Positions 36,370 through 44,494 of a stretch of 44,494 nucleotides of DNA are shown here, one piece after another (position 1 is the first letter of the stretch; each line of letters opens with the position of its first letter). The position numbers and the translations under genes are program-made. This DNA comes from Aquipseudomonas alcaligenes MRY13-0052 (GTDB lineage Bacteria > Pseudomonadota > Gammaproteobacteria > Pseudomonadales > Pseudomonadaceae). Under the pieces are notes generated by a model. The model made no database searches and was not told where the DNA came from. It saw only the letters and a list, made by a program, of their open reading frames with translations. The stretch is from NCBI GenBank assembly GCA_000474255.1, contig BATO01000053.1:1-44494 (forward strand), written 5' to 3'.

Positions 36370-37203
36370 ATGGGTAGTTTGCATCCCGTACAGGTGATTG
36401 CCGTAACCGGCGGCAAAGGTGGCGTCGGCAAGACCAACGTGTCGGTGAACCTCTCGCTGGCCCTCGCCGATCTCGGTCGCCGGGTCATGCTGCTGGACGC
36501 CGACCTTGGCCTGGCCAACGTCGACGTACTGCTCGGCCTCACCGCCAAGCGCACCCTGGCCGACGTGATCGCCGGCGAGTGCGACCTGCGTGACGTGCTG
36601 TTGCAGGGCCCGGGTGGCGTTCGTATCGTGCCGGCCGCCTCGGGCACTCAAAGCATGGTGCAGCTCTCGCCCATGCAGCACGCCGGCCTGATCCAGGCTT
36701 TCAGCGAGATCAGCGACAACCTCGACGTTCTGGTGATCGACACCGCCGCCGGCATCGGCGACGCGGTGGTCAGCTTCGTGCGCGCGGCGCAGGAAGTGAT
36801 CGTAGTCGTCTGTGACGAACCCACTTCCATCACCGACGCCTATGCTTTGATCAAGCTCCTCAACCGCGACTACGGCATGAGCCGTTTCCGCGTATTGGCC
36901 AACATGGCACATAGTCCACAGGAGGGTCGCAACCTCTTTGCTAAGCTGACCAAAGTGACTGATCGCTTCCTGGATGTGGCCTTGCAATATGTCGGCGCGG
37001 TGCCCTATGACGAATCCGTACGCAAGGCCGTGCAGAAGCAGCGCGCGGTTTACGAAGCCTTCCCGCGCTCGAAGTGCGCCCTGGCGTTCAAGGCGATAGC
37101 CCAGAAAGTGGACAGCTGGCCCCTGCCGGCCAACCCACGCGGTCATCTGGAGTTCTTCGTGGAGCGCCTGGTGCAGCAACCGATCGCGGATTCGGCCATA
37201 TGA
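36370..37203 (+). CDS. fleN: Flagellar number regulator, MinD-like ATPase
   Basis: FleN (FlhG) is a MinD/ParA-family ATPase that limits flagellum number by binding FleQ and blocking its activity. The 277-aa protein has the deviant Walker A GGKGGVGKTN at 14-23 and MLLDADLGLANVDVLLGL. Switch II is VLVIDTAAGIGDAVVSFV. A membrane-associating amphipathic C-terminus follows (HLEFFVERLVQQP). ATG 36370 gives the expected MGSLHPVQVIAVTGGKGG start. Its stop codon overlaps the fliA start (ATGA). Confidence 0.96.
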   Translation: MGSLHPVQVIAVTGGKGGVGKTNVSVNLSLALADLGRRVMLLDADLGLANVDVLLGLTAKRTLADVIAGECDLRDVLLQGPGGVRIVPAASGTQSMVQLSPMQHAGLIQAFSEISDNLDVLVIDTAAGIGDAVVSFVRAAQEVIVVVCDEPTSITDAYALIKLLNRDYGMSRFRVLANMAHSPQEGRNLFAKLTKVTDRFLDVALQYVGAVPYDESVRKAVQKQRAVYEAFPRSKCALAFKAIAQKVDSWPLPANPRGHLEFFVERLVQQPIADSAI

Positions 37204-37946
37204 CACCCGCTAGTGGACTTCGTATGTACAACAAGGCACAGGCTAGGGATTCCCAGCACCAGCTGATCGAGCGCTACGCGCCGCTGGTCAAACGCATCGC
37301 CTACCACCTGCTGGGCCGCTTGCCGGCCAACGTGCAGGTGGAGGACCTGATGCAGGCCGGCATGATCGGCTTGCTCGAAGCCTCGAAGAAATACGATTCC
37401 AGCAAGGGCGCAAGTTTCGAGACCTATGCAGGCATACGCATCCGCGGTGCCATGCTCGATGAAGTGAGAAAAGGGGATTGGGCACCACGCTCGGTCCATC
37501 GCAACACCCGGATGGTGAGCGATGCCATCCGGAAAATTGAGGCAAGAACCGGGCGAGACGCTAAAGATCAGGAAGTTGCGGCCGAACTTGGATTGAGTCT
37601 CGAAGATTACTACGGCATCCTGAGCGACACTTTGGGCAGCCGCCTGTTCAGCTTCGACGACCTGTTGCAGGACGGTGAACATGGCGCGACGCACGAAGAC
37701 ACCGGAGTCACCCATCTCGAACCTTCGAATGATCTGGAAGACGAGCGCTTCCAGGCGGCGCTGGCTGACGCCATCGCCAATCTGCCGGAACGAGAGCGCT
37801 TGGTACTGGCGCTGTATTACGACGAAGAGCTGAATTTGAAGGAAATCGGCGAAGTGCTGGGGGTCAGTGAATCGCGGGTCAGCCAGTTGCACAGCCAATG
37901 TGCCGCACGCTTGCGGTCACGGCTGGGTGAATGGCGCGCGCACTGA
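37200..37946 (+). CDS. fliA: Flagellar sigma factor sigma-28
   Basis: FliA directs RNA polymerase to late flagellar genes such as fliC and is held inactive by FlgM. ATG 37200 overlaps the fleN stop by 4 bases and gives 248 aa. An in-frame start at 37074 would lie inside fleN and is rejected. Region 2 is visible as YAPLVKRIAYHLLGRLPANV and SFETYAGIRIRGAMLDEVRK, region 3 as WAPRSVHRNTRMVSDAIRK, and region 4 as LNLKEIGEVLGVSESRVSQL. The matching promoter sequences are seen at 8181 and 11822. Confidence 0.97.
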   Translation: MTPASGLRMYNKAQARDSQHQLIERYAPLVKRIAYHLLGRLPANVQVEDLMQAGMIGLLEASKKYDSSKGASFETYAGIRIRGAMLDEVRKGDWAPRSVHRNTRMVSDAIRKIEARTGRDAKDQEVAAELGLSLEDYYGILSDTLGSRLFSFDDLLQDGEHGATHEDTGVTHLEPSNDLEDERFQAALADAIANLPERERLVLALYYDEELNLKEIGEVLGVSESRVSQLHSQCAARLRSRLGEWRAH

Positions 37947-37973
37947 TTGGCACGCCGGTTTTTCGATTGATCG

Positions 37974-37998
37974 ACGCCCCCGTTCTACGGGGGCGTTT
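37974..37998 (+). terminator. Rho-independent terminator after fliA
   Basis: ACGCCCCCG (37974-37982) and CGGGGGCGT (37988-37996) form a perfect 9-bp stem with a 5-base loop, followed by a short T run. It lies only 22 bases before cheY, so it separates the flhA-fliA unit from the chemotaxis genes or attenuates read-through. Confidence 0.85.
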
Positions 37999-38018
37999 AG
38001 GACTGTACGGAGGTCGAT

Positions 38019-38405
38019 TTGGACAAGAACATGAAAATCCTCATCGTGGACGATTTCTCGACGATGAGACGCATCATCAAGAACCTCCTGCGTGACTTGG
38101 GTTTCACCAATACCGCAGAGGCCGATGATGGCACCACCGCTCTACCCATGCTGCACAGTGGCAACTTCGATTTCCTGGTCACCGACTGGAACATGCCGGG
38201 CATGACCGGGATCGATCTGTTGCGCGCCGTGCGTGCCGACGAGCGCCTCAAGCACTTGCCGGTGCTGATGGTGACGGCCGAGGCCAAGCGTGACCAGATC
38301 ATCGAAGCGGCCCAGGCCGGTGTGAACGGCTATGTGGTCAAGCCTTTCACCGCCCAGGTGCTCAAAGAGAAGATCGAGAAGATCTTCGAACGGGTCAACG
38401 GCTGA
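38019..38405 (+). CDS. cheY: Chemotaxis response regulator CheY (TTG start)
   Basis: CheY is the single-domain receiver that carries phosphate from CheA to FliM. It is chosen to start at TTG 38019 because GGAGG at 38009-38013 is 5 bases upstream. The ATG at 38031 would be 17 bases from that site. This gives 128 aa ([13 protein letters not shown]); from the ATG it is 124 aa. Conserved receiver residues are the Asp pair in VDDF, the phospho-acceptor in VTDWNMPGM (D56 here, D52 from the ATG), the Thr in MVTAEAKR and the Lys in VVKPFTAQV. The fliA terminator lies just upstream. Confidence 0.93.
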   Translation: MDKNMKILIVDDFSTMRRIIKNLLRDLGFTNTAEADDGTTALPMLHSGNFDFLVTDWNMPGMTGIDLLRAVRADERLKHLPVLMVTAEAKRDQIIEAAQAGVNGYVVKPFTAQVLKEKIEKIFERVNG

Positions 38406-38424
38406 TGCCAGTCGCGAGGACGCC

Positions 38425-39213
38425 ATGGACCAAAAAGATTCCCAACCGGGAGACCTTGAGTCGACCCTGAAAAACCATGCGCGCGAGCTGGTCGATACCC
38501 TTGAAAAAGGCAATTTCGGCGATGCCGTGCAACTCATCCATGAACTCAACAAAGTCCGTGATCGCGGGCTGTACCAGGAAGTCGGCAAGCTGACGCGCGA
38601 GCTGCACACCGCGATCGTCAACTTCCAGATCGACCCGCACCTGCCCCATGCCACCGAGGTTTCGCAGATCGCCGACGCCACGGATCGTCTTTCCTACGTG
38701 GTGAAGATGACCGAGAAGGCCGCTAACCGGACCATGGACCTGGTGGAGGAGAGCGCACCGCTGCTCAATGGCCTAGGCGATGAAGCCCAGAGCCTGGGAG
38801 AGGAGTGGGGGCGCTTCATGCGTCGGGAAATTGGCGCGGATGCCTTCCGCGACCTGGCCAAGCGCATCGAGACTTTCCTTGCTCGCAGTCAACGCGATAC
38901 CGAACAGCTTTCGTCGAGGATGAACGACATCCTCCTTGCCCAGGACTATCAGGATCTCACCGGCCAGGTGATCAAGCGCGTCACCCAACTGGTCACCGAG
39001 GTCGAGAGCAACTTGGTGAAATTGGTACTGATGGCCAGCGATGTCGATCGCTTCGCTGGTATCCACCACGACCGTGCGGAGATCGTGGCTGAAAAAGAAA
39101 AACAAAAAGAGCCTTCCAGGGGTGAAGGTCCGCAGATCAATGCCGATAAGCGTGATGATGTCGTGTCCGGTCAGGTCGATGTCGATGATCTGTTATCCAG
39201 CCTTGGATTCTAG
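38425..39213 (+). CDS. cheZ: CheY-phosphate phosphatase CheZ
   Basis: CheZ dephosphorylates CheY-P. ATG 38425 after GAGGA gives 262 aa, the normal Pseudomonas length; upstream in-frame codons overlap cheY. The long four-helix bundle region is rich in Glu, Leu and Arg. The active-site segment DILLAQDYQDLTGQVIKRVT contains the conserved Gln used for catalysis. The C-terminus DVDDLLSSLGF is the CheY-binding tail. cheA begins 11 bases downstream. Confidence 0.95.
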   Translation: MDQKDSQPGDLESTLKNHARELVDTLEKGNFGDAVQLIHELNKVRDRGLYQEVGKLTRELHTAIVNFQIDPHLPHATEVSQIADATDRLSYVVKMTEKAANRTMDLVEESAPLLNGLGDEAQSLGEEWGRFMRREIGADAFRDLAKRIETFLARSQRDTEQLSSRMNDILLAQDYQDLTGQVIKRVTQLVTEVESNLVKLVLMASDVDRFAGIHHDRAEIVAEKEKQKEPSRGEGPQINADKRDDVVSGQVDVDDLLSSLGF

Positions 39214-39224
39214 GGAGCAACCGA

Positions 39225-41501
39225 ATGAGCTTCGACGCCGATGAAGAAATCCTCCAGGACTTCCTGGTTGAGGCCGGCGAAATATTGGAGCAATTGTCCG
39301 AACAGCTGGTCGAGCTCGAGAGCCGTCCGGACGATATGGATCTGCTCAATGCCATTTTCCGCGGCTTCCACACGGTCAAGGGTGGTGCCGGCTTCCTCCA
39401 GCTGAATGCGCTGGTGGAGTGCTGCCACATCGCCGAGAACGTCTTCGACATCTTGCGCAAGGGCGAACGCCGTGTGACGGCGGAGCTCATGGACGTGGTC
39501 CTGCAAGCGCTGGACACGGTCAACGAGATGTTCAGCCAGGTACGCGAGCGCGCCGAGCCGACGCCGGCCACGCCGGAGCTGCTGGCTGCCCTGGCACGCC
39601 TGGCCGAGCCGGGTGGTGACGAGGCGGCTGCCGAACCGGAGTACGAGCCCGAGCCTGAGCCCGTTGCTGAAGCCGAAGCCGCGTCCGGTGATATCACCGA
39701 CAGCGAGTTCGAACAGCTGCTCAACGTGCTCGATGAGCCCGCCGCCGAGTCGAGCGTCAGCGCGGCCTCATCGGCCGCTGCCGGGGCTGACGAAATCAGC
39801 GACGACGAGTTCGAAGCGCTGCTCGACCAACTGCACGGCAAGGGCAAGTTCGTGGCCGAGCAGGCCCCTGCTGCGCCTGCCAAGGCCGCCGCCCCGGCGC
39901 CCGCGCCTGCGGCACCTGCCGGTGGCGGTGACGAGATCAGCGACGACGAGTTCGAAGCGCTGCTCGACCAGTTGCATGGCAAAGGCAAGTTCGTGGCCGC
40001 CGCTGAGGTCGAGGCCCCTGCGGTTGCCGCTCCGGCCGACAAGGCTCCTGCGGCACCTACTGCCGGCGCCGGCGAAAACATCACTGACGACGAATTCGAA
40101 GCGCTGCTCGATCAGCTCCACGGCAAGGGCAAGTTCGTTGCCGACGCCGCGGAGGCAGCCCCTGCCAAACCGGCTGCTCCGGCCAAGCCCGCTGCCGCTC
40201 CGGCCGCCAAGCCTGCCGCCGCGAAACCGGCTGCTGCTCCCAAGGCGGCTGAGCCGTCCAAGCCCGCTGCCAAGCCTGCGGCCGCTCCCGCGCCTGCCGC
40301 GGGTGGCGACAAGGCCGCGTCCGCCGCCAGCGAGGCCGAGACCACGGTACGCGTCGACACCGCGCGCCTGGACGAGATCATGAACATGGTCGGCGAGCTG
40401 GTATTGGTGCGTAACCGCCTTGTGCGCCTGGGCCTCAACAGCGGTGACGAGTCCATGGCCAAGGCCGTGTCCAACCTCGACGTGGTCACCGCCGACCTGC
40501 AGACCGCGGTCATGAAGACCCGCATGCAGCCGATCAAGAAGGTCTTCGGCCGCTTCCCGCGCCTGGTCCGCGACCTGGCGCGCAACCTGAAGAAAGAGAT
40601 CAACCTCGAGCTGGTGGGTGAAGAGACCGACCTCGACAAGAACCTGGTCGAGGCCCTGGCCGACCCGCTGGTCCACCTTGTGCGCAACGCCGTCGACCAC
40701 GGCGTCGAGACGCCCGAGGAGCGCGAGGCCGCCGGCAAGCCGCGCACCGGCCGCGTGGTGCTCTCCGCCGAACAGGAAGGCGACCACATCCTTCTGATGA
40801 TCACCGACGACGGCAAGGGGATGGACGCCAATATCCTCCGCGCCAAGGCGGTGGAGAAGGGGCTGCTGGACAAGGACGCCGCCGACCGCCTGACCGATCT
40901 CGAGTGCTACAACCTGATCTTCGCCCCGGGCTTCTCGACCAAGACCGAGATTTCCGACGTCTCCGGCCGCGGTGTCGGCATGGACGTGGTGAAGACCAAG
41001 ATTTCCCAGCTCAACGGCACGGTCAACGTGTTCTCGCAGAAGGGGCAGGGCTCGAAGATCGTCATCAAGGTGCCGCTGACCCTGGCGATCATGCCGACCC
41101 TGATGGTGATGCTGGGCAACCAGGCCTTCGCCTTCCCGCTGGTCAACGTCAACGAGATCTTCCACCTCGACCTGTCGCGCACCAACGTGGTGGACGGCCA
41201 GGAAGTGGTGATCGTGCGCGACAAGGCGCTGCCGCTGTTCTACCTCAAGCGCTGGCTGGTGCGTAACGCGGCCCACGAGGAACAGGGCGAAGGCCATGTG
41301 GTGATCCTCTCCGTGGGCACCCAGCGCATCGGCTTCGTGGTGGACCAGCTGGTCGGCCAGGAAGAGGTGGTGATCAAGCCCCTGGGCAAGATGCTCCAGG
41401 GCACTCCCGGCATGTCCGGCGCCACCATCACCGGCGATGGACGCATCGCCCTGATTCTCGACGTGCCGAGCATGCTCAAGCGCTACGCGCGCCGCGGTTG
41501 A
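39225..41501 (+). CDS. cheA: Chemotaxis histidine kinase CheA
   Basis: CheA is the array kinase that phosphorylates CheY and CheB. The 758-aa protein has P1 with the phospho-acceptor H49 (FHTVKGGAGFLQ). Where enteric CheA has P2 it has a long Ala/Pro/Lys-rich linker with three near-identical 22-residue repeats (core ISDDEFEALLDQLHG) at 39789, 39930 and 40074, and a weaker copy at 39687. P3 dimerisation (RVDTARLDEIMNMVGELVLV), P4 HATPase (HLVRNAVDHGVETPEE and ITDDGKGMD) and a P5 CheW-like end follow. Such repeats in the linker resemble the LID region that binds ParP in Vibrio. cheB follows after a short hairpin. Confidence 0.97.
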   Translation: MSFDADEEILQDFLVEAGEILEQLSEQLVELESRPDDMDLLNAIFRGFHTVKGGAGFLQLNALVECCHIAENVFDILRKGERRVTAELMDVVLQALDTVNEMFSQVRERAEPTPATPELLAALARLAEPGGDEAAAEPEYEPEPEPVAEAEAASGDITDSEFEQLLNVLDEPAAESSVSAASSAAAGADEISDDEFEALLDQLHGKGKFVAEQAPAAPAKAAAPAPAPAAPAGGGDEISDDEFEALLDQLHGKGKFVAAAEVEAPAVAAPADKAPAAPTAGAGENITDDEFEALLDQLHGKGKFVADAAEAAPAKPAAPAKPAAAPAAKPAAAKPAAAPKAAEPSKPAAKPAAAPAPAAGGDKAASAASEAETTVRVDTARLDEIMNMVGELVLVRNRLVRLGLNSGDESMAKAVSNLDVVTADLQTAVMKTRMQPIKKVFGRFPRLVRDLARNLKKEINLELVGEETDLDKNLVEALADPLVHLVRNAVDHGVETPEEREAAGKPRTGRVVLSAEQEGDHILLMITDDGKGMDANILRAKAVEKGLLDKDAADRLTDLECYNLIFAPGFSTKTEISDVSGRGVGMDVVKTKISQLNGTVNVFSQKGQGSKIVIKVPLTLAIMPTLMVMLGNQAFAFPLVNVNEIFHLDLSRTNVVDGQEVVIVRDKALPLFYLKRWLVRNAAHEEQGEGHVVILSVGTQRIGFVVDQLVGQEEVVIKPLGKMLQGTPGMSGATITGDGRIALILDVPSMLKRYARRG
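39687..40139 (+). repeat. Three-plus-one repeat of an acidic helical motif inside cheA
   Basis: Copies at 39789-39854, 39930-39995 and 40074-40139 encode the same 22-residue unit with one or two conservative changes; the period is 141 and 144 bases. A degenerate 17-residue copy lies at 39687-39737 (DITDSEFEQLLNVLDE). The units are separated by Ala/Pro-rich spacers. Confidence 0.92.
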
Positions 41502-41508
41502 TCGTTTA

Positions 41509-41528
41509 GGCGGCCCTGGCGGGCCGCC
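41509..41528 (+). other. GC-rich hairpin between cheA and cheB
   Basis: GGCGGCCC (41509-41516) and GGGCCGCC (41521-41528) form a perfect 8-bp stem with a 4-base loop and no T run. It is more likely an RNA-stabilising or attenuating structure than a full terminator. Confidence 0.6.
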
Positions 41529-41542
41529 TGTTAGGAGTGTTT

Positions 41543-42658
41543 ATGGCAGTCAAGGTTCTGGTGGTTGATGACTCCGGTTTCTTCCGTCGTCGTGTCTCGG
41601 AGATTCTGTCCGCCGACCCCAATATCCAGGTGATCGGCACCGCCACCAACGGTCGCGAAGCCATCGATCAGGCGCTGGCGCTCAAGCCGGACGTGATCAC
41701 CATGGACTACGAGATGCCGATGATGGACGGCATCACCGCGGTGCGGCACATCATGCAGCGCTGCCCGACCCCCGTGCTGATGTTTTCTTCCCTGACCCAC
41801 GAAGGCGCCCGGGTGACCCTGGACGCCCTCGACGCGGGTGCGGTGGATTTCCTGCCGAAGAACTTCGAGGACATCTCGCGCAACCCCGACAAGGTCAAGC
41901 AACTGCTCTGCGAGAAGGTGCACAGCATCGCCCGCAGCAACCGTCGCTACAGCAGCTACAGCCCAGCGCCGGCAGCCCCGGCGTCGGCGCCCAGCCCCGC
42001 TGCGCCCACGCCGGCCCCGTCGCGCCCCAGCGCCGGTGCCGCACCTGCGCCGGCTTCCAGCTCGGGGGGCTCGTCCAGCCCGGCTCCCAAACGCAAGTCT
42101 TACAAGCTGGTGGCCATCGGCACCTCGACCGGCGGCCCGGTGGCCCTGCAGCGGGTGCTGACCCAGCTGCCCGGCAACTTTCCGGCGCCCATCGTCCTGA
42201 TCCAGCACATGCCGGCAGCCTTCACCAAGGCCTTCGCCGAGCGCCTCGACAAGCTCTGCCGGATTTCCGTCAAGGAAGCCGAGGACGGCGATGTGCTGCG
42301 CCCCGGCCTGGCCCTGCTGGCACCGGGCGGCAAGCAGATGATGGTCGACGGCCGTGGCACCGTGCGCATCCTCCCGGGTGACGAGCGGCTGAACTACAAG
42401 CCCTGCGTCGACATCACCTTCGGCTCGGCGGCCAAGGCCTATAACGACAAGGTCCTGGCGGTGGTGCTCACCGGCATGGGCGCCGATGGCCGGGAAGGCG
42501 CTCGCCTGCTCAAGCAGGGCGGCAGCCAGGTCTGGGCGCAGGATGAAGCCAGCTGCGTGATCTACGGCATGCCCATGGCCATCGTGAAGGCCAACCTGGC
42601 CGACGCCGTCTACGGGCTCGACGATATCGGCAGGCACATAGCCGAGGCGTGCCTGTAA
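41543..42658 (+). CDS. cheB: Chemoreceptor methylesterase CheB
   Basis: CheB removes methyl groups from chemoreceptors and deamidates them. ATG 41543 follows AGGAG at 41533-41537; a GTG 6 bases earlier overlaps that ribosome site and is not used. The 371-aa protein has a receiver with phospho-acceptor D55 ([12 protein letters not shown]). An unusually Pro/Ala/Ser-rich linker lies at about 138-185. The methylesterase domain has the catalytic Ser195 in [12 protein letters not shown], His in [18 protein letters not shown] and Asp in [15 protein letters not shown]. motC follows 16 bases downstream. Confidence 0.96.
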   Translation: MAVKVLVVDDSGFFRRRVSEILSADPNIQVIGTATNGREAIDQALALKPDVITMDYEMPMMDGITAVRHIMQRCPTPVLMFSSLTHEGARVTLDALDAGAVDFLPKNFEDISRNPDKVKQLLCEKVHSIARSNRRYSSYSPAPAAPASAPSPAAPTPAPSRPSAGAAPAPASSSGGSSSPAPKRKSYKLVAIGTSTGGPVALQRVLTQLPGNFPAPIVLIQHMPAAFTKAFAERLDKLCRISVKEAEDGDVLRPGLALLAPGGKQMMVDGRGTVRILPGDERLNYKPCVDITFGSAAKAYNDKVLAVVLTGMGADGREGARLLKQGGSQVWAQDEASCVIYGMPMAIVKANLADAVYGLDDIGRHIAEACL

Positions 42659-42674
42659 TGGAGAACGCGCGTCA

Positions 42675-43415
42675 ATGGATGTACTGAGCGTTGTCGGCGT
42701 CATACTTGCGCTCGTCGCCATCATCGGCGGCAACTACCTCGAAGGTGGCCACGCGGGGGCGTTGCTCAACGGCCCCGCTGCGCTGATCGTGGTGGGCGGT
42801 ACCCTCGGGGCTGCGTTCCTGCAGACCCCGATGAGTGTGTTCAAGCGGTCCCTGGTGACCATTCGCTGGATCATCTTCCCCCCGCAGATCGACCTGGCCG
42901 GCGGCATCAACCGCGTGGTCGGCTGGAGCATGGCTGCCCGCAAGGAAGGCCTGCTGGGCCTCGAGCCCATCGCCGATTCCGAGCCGGACCCGTACGCCCG
43001 CAAGGGCCTGCAGCTGTTGGTGGACGGTGCCGAACCGGAAGCTATCCGCAGCATCCTCGAGGTGGACCTCTACACCCAGGAAGCCCGTGATATCCAGGCC
43101 GCCAAGGTGTTCGAAAGTATGGGCGGCTACGCGCCGACCATCGGCATCATCGGTGCGGTAATGGGCCTGATCCATGTCATGGGCAACCTGGCGGACCCCA
43201 GCCAGCTGGGCGGTGGCATCGCCGTGGCCTTCGTCGCCACCATCTATGGCGTCGGCTTCGCCAACCTGCTGCTGCTGCCGATCGGTAACAAGCTCAAGTC
43301 CATCGCCATGCGCCAGTCGCGCTATCGGGAGATGCTGCTCGAAGGCATCCTCTCCATCGGCGAGGGCGAGAATCCCCGCTCCATCGAGTTGAAGCTGCAA
43401 GGCTTCATGGATTGA
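42675..43415 (+). CDS. motC: Flagellar stator protein MotC (MotA-like)
   Basis: MotC is the MotA-type proton-channel subunit of the second Pseudomonas stator, MotCD, used for swarming and high-load swimming. The 246-aa protein has the expected membrane segments (SVVGVILALVAIIGGNYLEG, LIVVGGTLGAAFL, IGIIGAVMGLIHVMGNLAD and GGIAVAFVATIYGVGFANLL). Its charged cytoplasmic loop between segments 2 and 3 contacts FliG. motD begins 10 bases after its stop. The partner genes are adjacent, as in P. aeruginosa. Confidence 0.95.
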   Translation: MDVLSVVGVILALVAIIGGNYLEGGHAGALLNGPAALIVVGGTLGAAFLQTPMSVFKRSLVTIRWIIFPPQIDLAGGINRVVGWSMAARKEGLLGLEPIADSEPDPYARKGLQLLVDGAEPEAIRSILEVDLYTQEARDIQAAKVFESMGGYAPTIGIIGAVMGLIHVMGNLADPSQLGGGIAVAFVATIYGVGFANLLLLPIGNKLKSIAMRQSRYREMLLEGILSIGEGENPRSIELKLQGFMD

Positions 43416-43425
43416 TGGAGGCGAC

Positions 43426-44316
43426 ATGGCCCGCAGACGTCATCAGGAAGAACACGAGAATCACGAGCGTTGGCTGGTCTCCTACGCGGACTTCATCACC
43501 CTGCTGTTCGCCTTTTTCGTGGTGATGTACTCCATCTCCTCGATCAACGAAGGCAAGTACAAGATCCTTTCGGAGACCCTCACCGGCGTCTTCAGCCAGC
43601 CGGATCGTTCGATCAAGCCGATCCCCGTTGGCGATGAGCGCCCGCGTACCACCGAGGCGGACAAGTCCATGACCGACAGCGGCTCCAGTGATACGCCGAG
43701 CGCTGCCACTGATCCGCTGCAGGAGATCAGCCAGGACATCAGCGAGGCCTTTGGCGAGCTGATCAAGGACGGGCAGATGACGGTTCGCGGCAATGAGCTG
43801 TGGGTGGAGATCGAGCTCAACTCCAGCCTGCTGTTCCCCAGCGGCGACGCGATACCGGCCAACGAAGCCTTCACCCTGATCGAGAAGGTGGCCAAGATCC
43901 TGGCGCCCTACGAAAACCCGGTGCATGTAGAAGGTTTCACCGATAACCTGCCGATCAATACGGCGAACTATCCTTCCAACTGGGAGCTGTCTACTGCACG
44001 GGCCTCGAGCATCGTGCGCATGCTCTCGATGGATGGCGTGAACCCGGCGCGCCTGGCCGCAGTCGGCTATGGCGAGTTCCAGCCGGTGGCGGACAATGCA
44101 ACGGCCGAAGGGCGCGGGCGCAACCGGCGCGTGGTATTGGTGGTGTCGCGCAACCTGGACGTGCGTCGTGCGGTCAGTGGCGTAGGCAGCGCCAACGCAA
44201 AACCGGATGACGCCCTGCAGCGTGCTGGCACGCAACCTGCACCAGCGCCAGAAGCGAGGCCCCCAGCAGCGGGGGCCGTCAATTCCCCGTCGCCGGCCCC
44301 TGCGGGCGGACAATGA
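43426..44316 (+). CDS. motD: Flagellar stator protein MotD (MotB-like)
   Basis: MotD is the MotB-type subunit that anchors MotC to peptidoglycan. The 296-aa protein has a short basic N-terminus and one membrane segment at about 19-39 ([19 protein letters not shown]) with the proton-binding Asp in YADF. The OmpA-like peptidoglycan-binding domain lies at about 125-240 ([20 protein letters not shown] and [20 protein letters not shown]). A Pro/Ala-rich tail ends the protein. It is directly downstream of motC and upstream of parC. Confidence 0.95.
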   Translation: MARRRHQEEHENHERWLVSYADFITLLFAFFVVMYSISSINEGKYKILSETLTGVFSQPDRSIKPIPVGDERPRTTEADKSMTDSGSSDTPSAATDPLQEISQDISEAFGELIKDGQMTVRGNELWVEIELNSSLLFPSGDAIPANEAFTLIEKVAKILAPYENPVHVEGFTDNLPINTANYPSNWELSTARASSIVRMLSMDGVNPARLAAVGYGEFQPVADNATAEGRGRNRRVVLVVSRNLDVRRAVSGVGSANAKPDDALQRAGTQPAPAPEARPPAAGAVNSPSPAPAGGQ

Positions 44317-44356
44317 TTCTCGGCAAGGCGGCGTTTCTGCCGGGAGGATGAAGACC

Positions 44357-44494
44357 ATGAGAGTTTGGGCGGTAGCCAATCAAAAGGGTGGAGTGGGCAA
44401 GACCACCTCGTCGATCGCACTGGCGGGCCTGCTGGCCGATGCCGGCAAGCGCGTGGTCGTGGTCGACCTCGACCCCCACGGTTCCATGACCAGC
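44357..44494 (+). CDS. parC: ParA-like ATPase ParC, chemotaxis-array positioning (3' end outside window)
   Basis: Only the first 46 codons are present. They start [20 protein letters not shown], with the ParA-type deviant Walker A GGVGKTT, and continue [14 protein letters not shown]. In Vibrio and Pseudomonas a ParA-like ATPase encoded after motB/motD, called ParC, places chemotaxis arrays at the pole together with ParP, a CheW-like protein that binds CheA. ATG 44357 is preferred over an in-frame ATG at 44348 because GGGAGG at 44342-44347 needs the longer spacing. The ParP gene is expected just downstream, outside the window. Confidence 0.88.
   Translation, partial: MRVWAVANQKGGVGKTTSSIALAGLLADAGKRVVVVDLDPHGSMTS

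Noticed and set aside
37948-37964. Sigma-54-like TTGGCACG between fliA and cheY
   Set aside because: The -24 is perfect but the -12 region is TTTTTC, so the GG-N10-GC rule fails.
39789-40139. Repeat cluster in cheA as a CRISPR or DNA-level repeat array
   Set aside because: The repeats are in frame, vary mostly at wobble positions, and are separated by coding Ala/Pro spacers, so they are protein repeats.

Overview
The window is a stretch of a Pseudomonas-type chromosome (Gammaproteobacteria, high GC). It carries most of the polar-flagellum and chemotaxis gene cluster. The genus call rests on gene order and on protein family signatures: fleQ-fleS-fleR, fleN, flaG, the MotC/MotD stators, a CheA without a normal P2 domain, and a ParA-like parC after motD. 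In P. aeruginosa PAO1 this set is split between two distant loci. Here fliC through parC is continuous, as in the fluorescens/putida-type pseudomonads. I cannot assign a species.

Layout, with nearly every gene on the + strand. (1) 1-8050 is a flagellin-glycosylation island: the 3' end of a HisF-like ammonia-producing subunit, an N-acetyl sugar amidotransferase, a SAM methyltransferase, a PhyH-family dioxygenase, an unrecognised 184-aa protein and a 1310-aa multi-module glycosyltransferase. (2) 8051-12583 is the filament block fliC-flaG-fliD-fliS-fliT-like, with sigma-28 promoters before fliC and fliS. (3) 12584-17030 is the regulator block fleQ, then fleS-fleR behind a sigma-54 promoter. (4) 17231-23017 is fliEFGHIJ (basal body, switch, export ATPase), also behind a sigma-54 promoter. 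(5) 23092-25487 is an hsbA-hsbR-hptB-like partner-switching and phosphorelay module between fliJ and fliK. (6) 25572-26915 is fliK with its own sigma-54 promoter and a strong terminator. (7) 27116-32639 is fliLMNOPQR-flhB behind a sigma-54 promoter; flhB carries an apparent one-base frameshift. (8) 32804-37946 is flhA-flhF-fleN-fliA behind a sigma-54 promoter. (9) 38019-44494 is cheY-cheZ-cheA-cheB-motC-motD and the start of parC.

The genes form a known transcriptional hierarchy. FleQ with sigma-54 drives fleSR, fliE-J, fliL-flhB and flhA-fliA; FleR drives later genes; FliA (sigma-28) drives fliC and probably fliS. FlhF and FleN set flagellar position and number, and FleN restrains FleQ. CheA/Y/Z/B with MotCD control rotation, and ParC positions the chemotaxis array. 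The most notable observations are the flhB frameshift, the relay module inside the fli cluster, three near-identical motifs in CheA that resemble the N-termini of FliM and FliN, and the glycan island with its large fused glycosyltransferase.
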